A stretch of 64,000 nt of DNA, from NCBI RefSeq assembly GCF_037076345.1, contig NZ_AP024702.1:1-64000 (forward strand). Reading direction: 5' to 3'. This document shows, one piece after another, positions 61,580-64,000 of the stretch; position 1 is the stretch's first letter, and each line of letters starts with the position of its first letter. This stretch comes from Haloferula helveola. GTDB taxonomy: Bacteria > Verrucomicrobiota > Verrucomicrobiia > Verrucomicrobiales > Akkermansiaceae. The notes below the pieces were generated by a model that was given only the letters and a program-made list of their open reading frames with translations, searched no databases and was not told where the DNA came from. The position numbers were made by a program, and so were the translations under genes.

Positions 61580-63565
61580 ATGAGCGAGACTCCCGTGTTG
61601 GTGAAGAACGATCCGTGGCTGGAGCCACAGACCCCTCACATCCTCGCCCGGCGCCAGCGGTTCTACGACTCGCTGCCCCACATCGCCGACGCCAACGGCA
61701 AGATCGCCGGCTACGCCAATGGCCATCTGCTCACCGGCCTCCACCTCCAGCCCGACGGCACGTGGCTGGTCCGCGAGTGGCTCCCGGCGGCCCAAGCGGT
61801 CAGCTTGGTCAGCGACTTCAACGACTGGGATGGCGAGGCTTCCCCGCTAACCAAGGGATCCAACGGCATCTGGTCGGCGAAGCTCCCTGCGGATTCGGTC
61901 CGCCACGGGCAGAAATACAAGCTCCGCATCACCGGAGCGGACGGCACGACCCGTGACCGTATTCCAGCCTGTGCCCTGAGGGCGGTGCAGGACCCCACGT
62001 CCCACGATTTCGCCGCCCAAGTCTGGCAGCCCGACGAAAGCTACCAGTGGAAGAACCGGTTCGATCCGTCATCGGTCAAGGTCCCGCTGATCTACGAAGC
62101 CCACGTCGGCATGTCGGGCGAAGAACCCCGCATCCACAGCTACCGCGAGTTTGCCAACACCGTGCTGCCGCGTATCGCCAAGGGCGGCTACAACACGGTC
62201 CAGCTGATGGCCGTTCAGGAGCACCCCTACTACGGCTCGTTCGGCTACCACGTCTCGAACTTCTTCGCGCCCTCGTCCCGCTTCGGCACTCCGGAAGACC
62301 TGAAATACCTCGTCGACACCGCCCACGGCCTCGGGCTGGCGGTGCTGCTCGACATCGTGCACTCTCATTCGGTGAAGAACCTCGCCGAGGGCCTCAATGA
62401 CCTCGACGGCTCGGGCAATCTCTACTTCCACGCCGACGGACGCGGCGAACACCCGCAGTGGGACTCGAAGTGCTTCGACTACGGCCGCCCCGAAGTCCGC
62501 TGCTTCCTGCTTTCGAACATCCGCTATTGGATCGAGGAATTCCACTTCGACGGCTTCCGCTTCGATGGCGTCACCTCGATGCTCTACTGGCACCGCGGAT
62601 CGACCGCCTTCGACCACTACGACAAATACTTCGTCCACGACGTCGACAACGACGCGATCCTCTATCTCCAGCAAGCCACCTCACTGGCCCGCGAACTGCA
62701 ACCCGGCTGCCTGCTGATCGCCGAAGACATGTCCGGGATGCCGGGCCTCTGCCGCCCAATCGAGGAAGGCGGCGTGGGATTCACCCACCGGCTGGCGATG
62801 GGTGTGCCCGACTACTGGATCAAGCTGCTCAAGCACACCCGTGACGAGGATTGGAACCTCGATGAGATGTGGGGAACCCTGATCAACCGCCGCTACGGGG
62901 AGGCCAACATCGCTTACGCCGAAAGCCACGACCAGGCATTGGTCGGCGACAAGACCGTGGCCTTCTGGCTCATGGACAAGGAGATGTACTGGCACATGGG
63001 AGTCGAAGACCCCCATCCCGTCATCGAGCGAGGAATCGCCCTGCACAAGATGATCCGGCTCGTGACCTTCGCTCTAGCCGGCGAAGGCTGGCTGAACTTC
63101 ATGGGCAACGAGTTCGGCCACCCGGAGTGGCTCGACTTCCCACGGGAGGGCAACGACTGGTCCTACCACTACTGCCGCCGGCAATGGTCGCTGGTCGACA
63201 ACCCGGCACTGAAGTACAAGTTCCTCGCCGCCTTCGACCGCAAGATGCTGCAACTCGGCAGGGACTACGGACTGCCGGGCAACGAGGCTGCCGAACTCCT
63301 CAATCTCGACAGCACCAACAAGGTGCTCTGCGTGTCACGCGGCCCTCTGATCTTCGTCTTCAACTGGTCAACCGACCGCTCGGTTCCCGACTACAAGTTC
63401 CACGTAAGTGGCTCGGGAGACTACAGGATCGTCCTCTCAAGCGATGACCCTGAAACCGGCGGCCACGACCGAGTCGACACCTCGTGCATCCACAGCGTCG
63501 ATGCCGACAGCAAACTGAGCGTCTACACTCCGGCTCGCACCGTGATTGTGCTCGCACCGGTCTGA
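61580..63565 (+). CDS. glgB: 1,4-alpha-glucan branching enzyme, eukaryotic-type GBE
   Basis: 661 residues from ATG 61580. A CBM48 domain lies at about 55-145 (VREWLPAAQAVSLVSDFNDW). The GH13 barrel follows: TVQLMAVQEHPYYGSFGYHV, LLDIVHSHSVKN, nucleophile Asp in FHFDGFRFDGVTSMLY, Glu in LLIAEDMSGMPG and ESHDQALVGDK. The C-terminal all-beta domain starts near residue 560. The pattern, particularly GYHVSNFFAPSSRFGTPEDL, is that of eukaryote-like branching enzymes also found in Bacteroidetes and Verrucomicrobia. It makes alpha-1,6 branches in glycogen. It is transcribed alone or after dsbD, with a 98-base gap. Confidence 0.95.
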   Translation: MSETPVLVKNDPWLEPQTPHILARRQRFYDSLPHIADANGKIAGYANGHLLTGLHLQPDGTWLVREWLPAAQAVSLVSDFNDWDGEASPLTKGSNGIWSAKLPADSVRHGQKYKLRITGADGTTRDRIPACALRAVQDPTSHDFAAQVWQPDESYQWKNRFDPSSVKVPLIYEAHVGMSGEEPRIHSYREFANTVLPRIAKGGYNTVQLMAVQEHPYYGSFGYHVSNFFAPSSRFGTPEDLKYLVDTAHGLGLAVLLDIVHSHSVKNLAEGLNDLDGSGNLYFHADGRGEHPQWDSKCFDYGRPEVRCFLLSNIRYWIEEFHFDGFRFDGVTSMLYWHRGSTAFDHYDKYFVHDVDNDAILYLQQATSLARELQPGCLLIAEDMSGMPGLCRPIEEGGVGFTHRLAMGVPDYWIKLLKHTRDEDWNLDEMWGTLINRRYGEANIAYAESHDQALVGDKTVAFWLMDKEMYWHMGVEDPHPVIERGIALHKMIRLVTFALAGEGWLNFMGNEFGHPEWLDFPREGNDWSYHYCRRQWSLVDNPALKYKFLAAFDRKMLQLGRDYGLPGNEAAELLNLDSTNKVLCVSRGPLIFVFNWSTDRSVPDYKFHVSGSGDYRIVLSSDDPETGGHDRVDTSCIHSVDADSKLSVYTPARTVIVLAPV

Positions 63566-63577
63566 CCGGCGCTCCAA

Positions 63578-64000
63578 TCAGAAATCCTTCCTGCAGAAGG
63601 AGAACAGCGCGAGCCCGAGAACGACCGCCTCGAAGACCGCCGAGGTGCCGAAAATGTACCACAGCGAGTGCCTTTGCTCGTATTTCTCGGTGACCTGGCG
63701 AGCCATCGGGTCGCCCGACATGCCGGCCAAGAGCATGTCGAAGGTAACTCCGGAGAGAAGCGACGGCCGTTCCTCGAAGCGGATCAGCTTCTTCATGTAG
63801 ATGGTGCATTCGCGGGTCTTCGGAAACGGGGTGCCGATCGCCTTGAACGTCTCGTTCCAACTACGCGCACCCTCGCCCGCACCCTCGTCGGCGTCGGTGA
63901 CCTGCCCCGACTCCAGACTGATCTCGGCCCCCATCTCGGGGAACATGACACCCATCTTGTAGGATACATCCTCGGCCCACCCCATCAGGAGGGACACGCC
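63578..64000 (-). CDS. C-terminal part of a membrane protein, possibly an ABC-2-type permease
   Basis: The frame runs in from the right edge, so the start is outside the window and about 140 residues are present. A soluble stretch with KTRECTIYMKKLIRFEERPS is followed by a final hydrophobic helix (WYIFGTSAVFEAVVLGLAL) and the end FSFCRKDF. The short basic tail after the last helix resembles the end of ABC-2 permeases, but the match is weak. It converges on glgB with a gap of 12 bases. Confidence 0.5.
   Translation of the reverse strand, partial: GVSLLMGWAEDVSYKMGVMFPEMGAEISLESGQVTDADEGAGEGARSWNETFKAIGTPFPKTRECTIYMKKLIRFEERPSLLSGVTFDMLLAGMSGDPMARQVTEKYEQRHSLWYIFGTSAVFEAVVLGLALFSFCRKDF

Noticed and set aside
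1-64000. CRISPR arrays, insertion sequences and prophage
   Set aside because: No spaced direct repeats of 25-40 bases, no transposase and no phage structural gene were seen.

Overview
The window looks like chromosomal DNA of a high-GC member of the Verrucomicrobia (Verrucomicrobiales, Haloferula/Luteolibacter-like). The evidence is a Verru_Chthon cassette protein A-type gene, a PEP-CTERM protein, very large LamG/VCBS-type secreted proteins, an SHD1-domain protein, a GH78 rhamnosidase, and many GTG starts. The lineage call is inference from gene content, not from a marker phylogeny. No insertion sequence, prophage, CRISPR array, rRNA or replication origin was recognised.

Layout. 1-7.1 kb: the 3' end of a secreted protein, a NarL-type two-component pair on the minus strand whose sensor carries a discoidin-like region, an SHD1 protein, tRNA-Thr(UGU), a GH78 glycosidase and alanine dehydrogenase. 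7.2-16.6 kb: cell-envelope genes, namely an alkaline-phosphatase-superfamily membrane protein with a non-sulfatase active site, three glycosyltransferases, an MsbA-like ABC exporter and a HAD protein. 16.7-22.2 kb: an S41 protease, a TlpA-like thioredoxin, and a tightly overlapping three-gene operon (Tat-exported FAD oxidoreductase, membrane b-heme/DUF2271-like protein, ApbE flavin transferase) that reads as an extracytoplasmic flavin electron-transfer unit. 22.3-31.3 kb: housekeeping and regulation (TsaD, HAD phosphatase, OmpA-like protein, prepilin peptidase, CCA transferase, fused AhbA/AhbB-like protein, PhoB/PhoR).

31.5-43.8 kb: a 2149-residue LamG/discoidin/VCBS protein translationally coupled to a PEP-CTERM protein, a XylR-like regulator divergent from a second large secreted protein, and a WYL regulator divergent from a stand-alone mini-WYL protein. 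43.9-50.2 kb: recF, hisS-aspS, a small integrase-arm-like protein and a cystathionine gamma-synthase-like enzyme with a fungal-type N-terminus. 50.5-64 kb: a same-strand run beginning with the Verru_Chthon A protein, a small secreted protein, a membrane-anchored subtilase and a C39-like cysteine protease, then hemW, pyrD, dsbD and glgB. A partial minus-strand gene reaches the right edge.

The most interesting items are the flavinylation operon (18.5-22.2 kb), the pilin-like/protease cassette (50.5-57.1 kb), a heptad repeat between two divergent glycosyltransferase genes (15.5 kb), the stand-alone WYL domain (43.4 kb), and a dispersed intergenic hairpin repeat seen four times.
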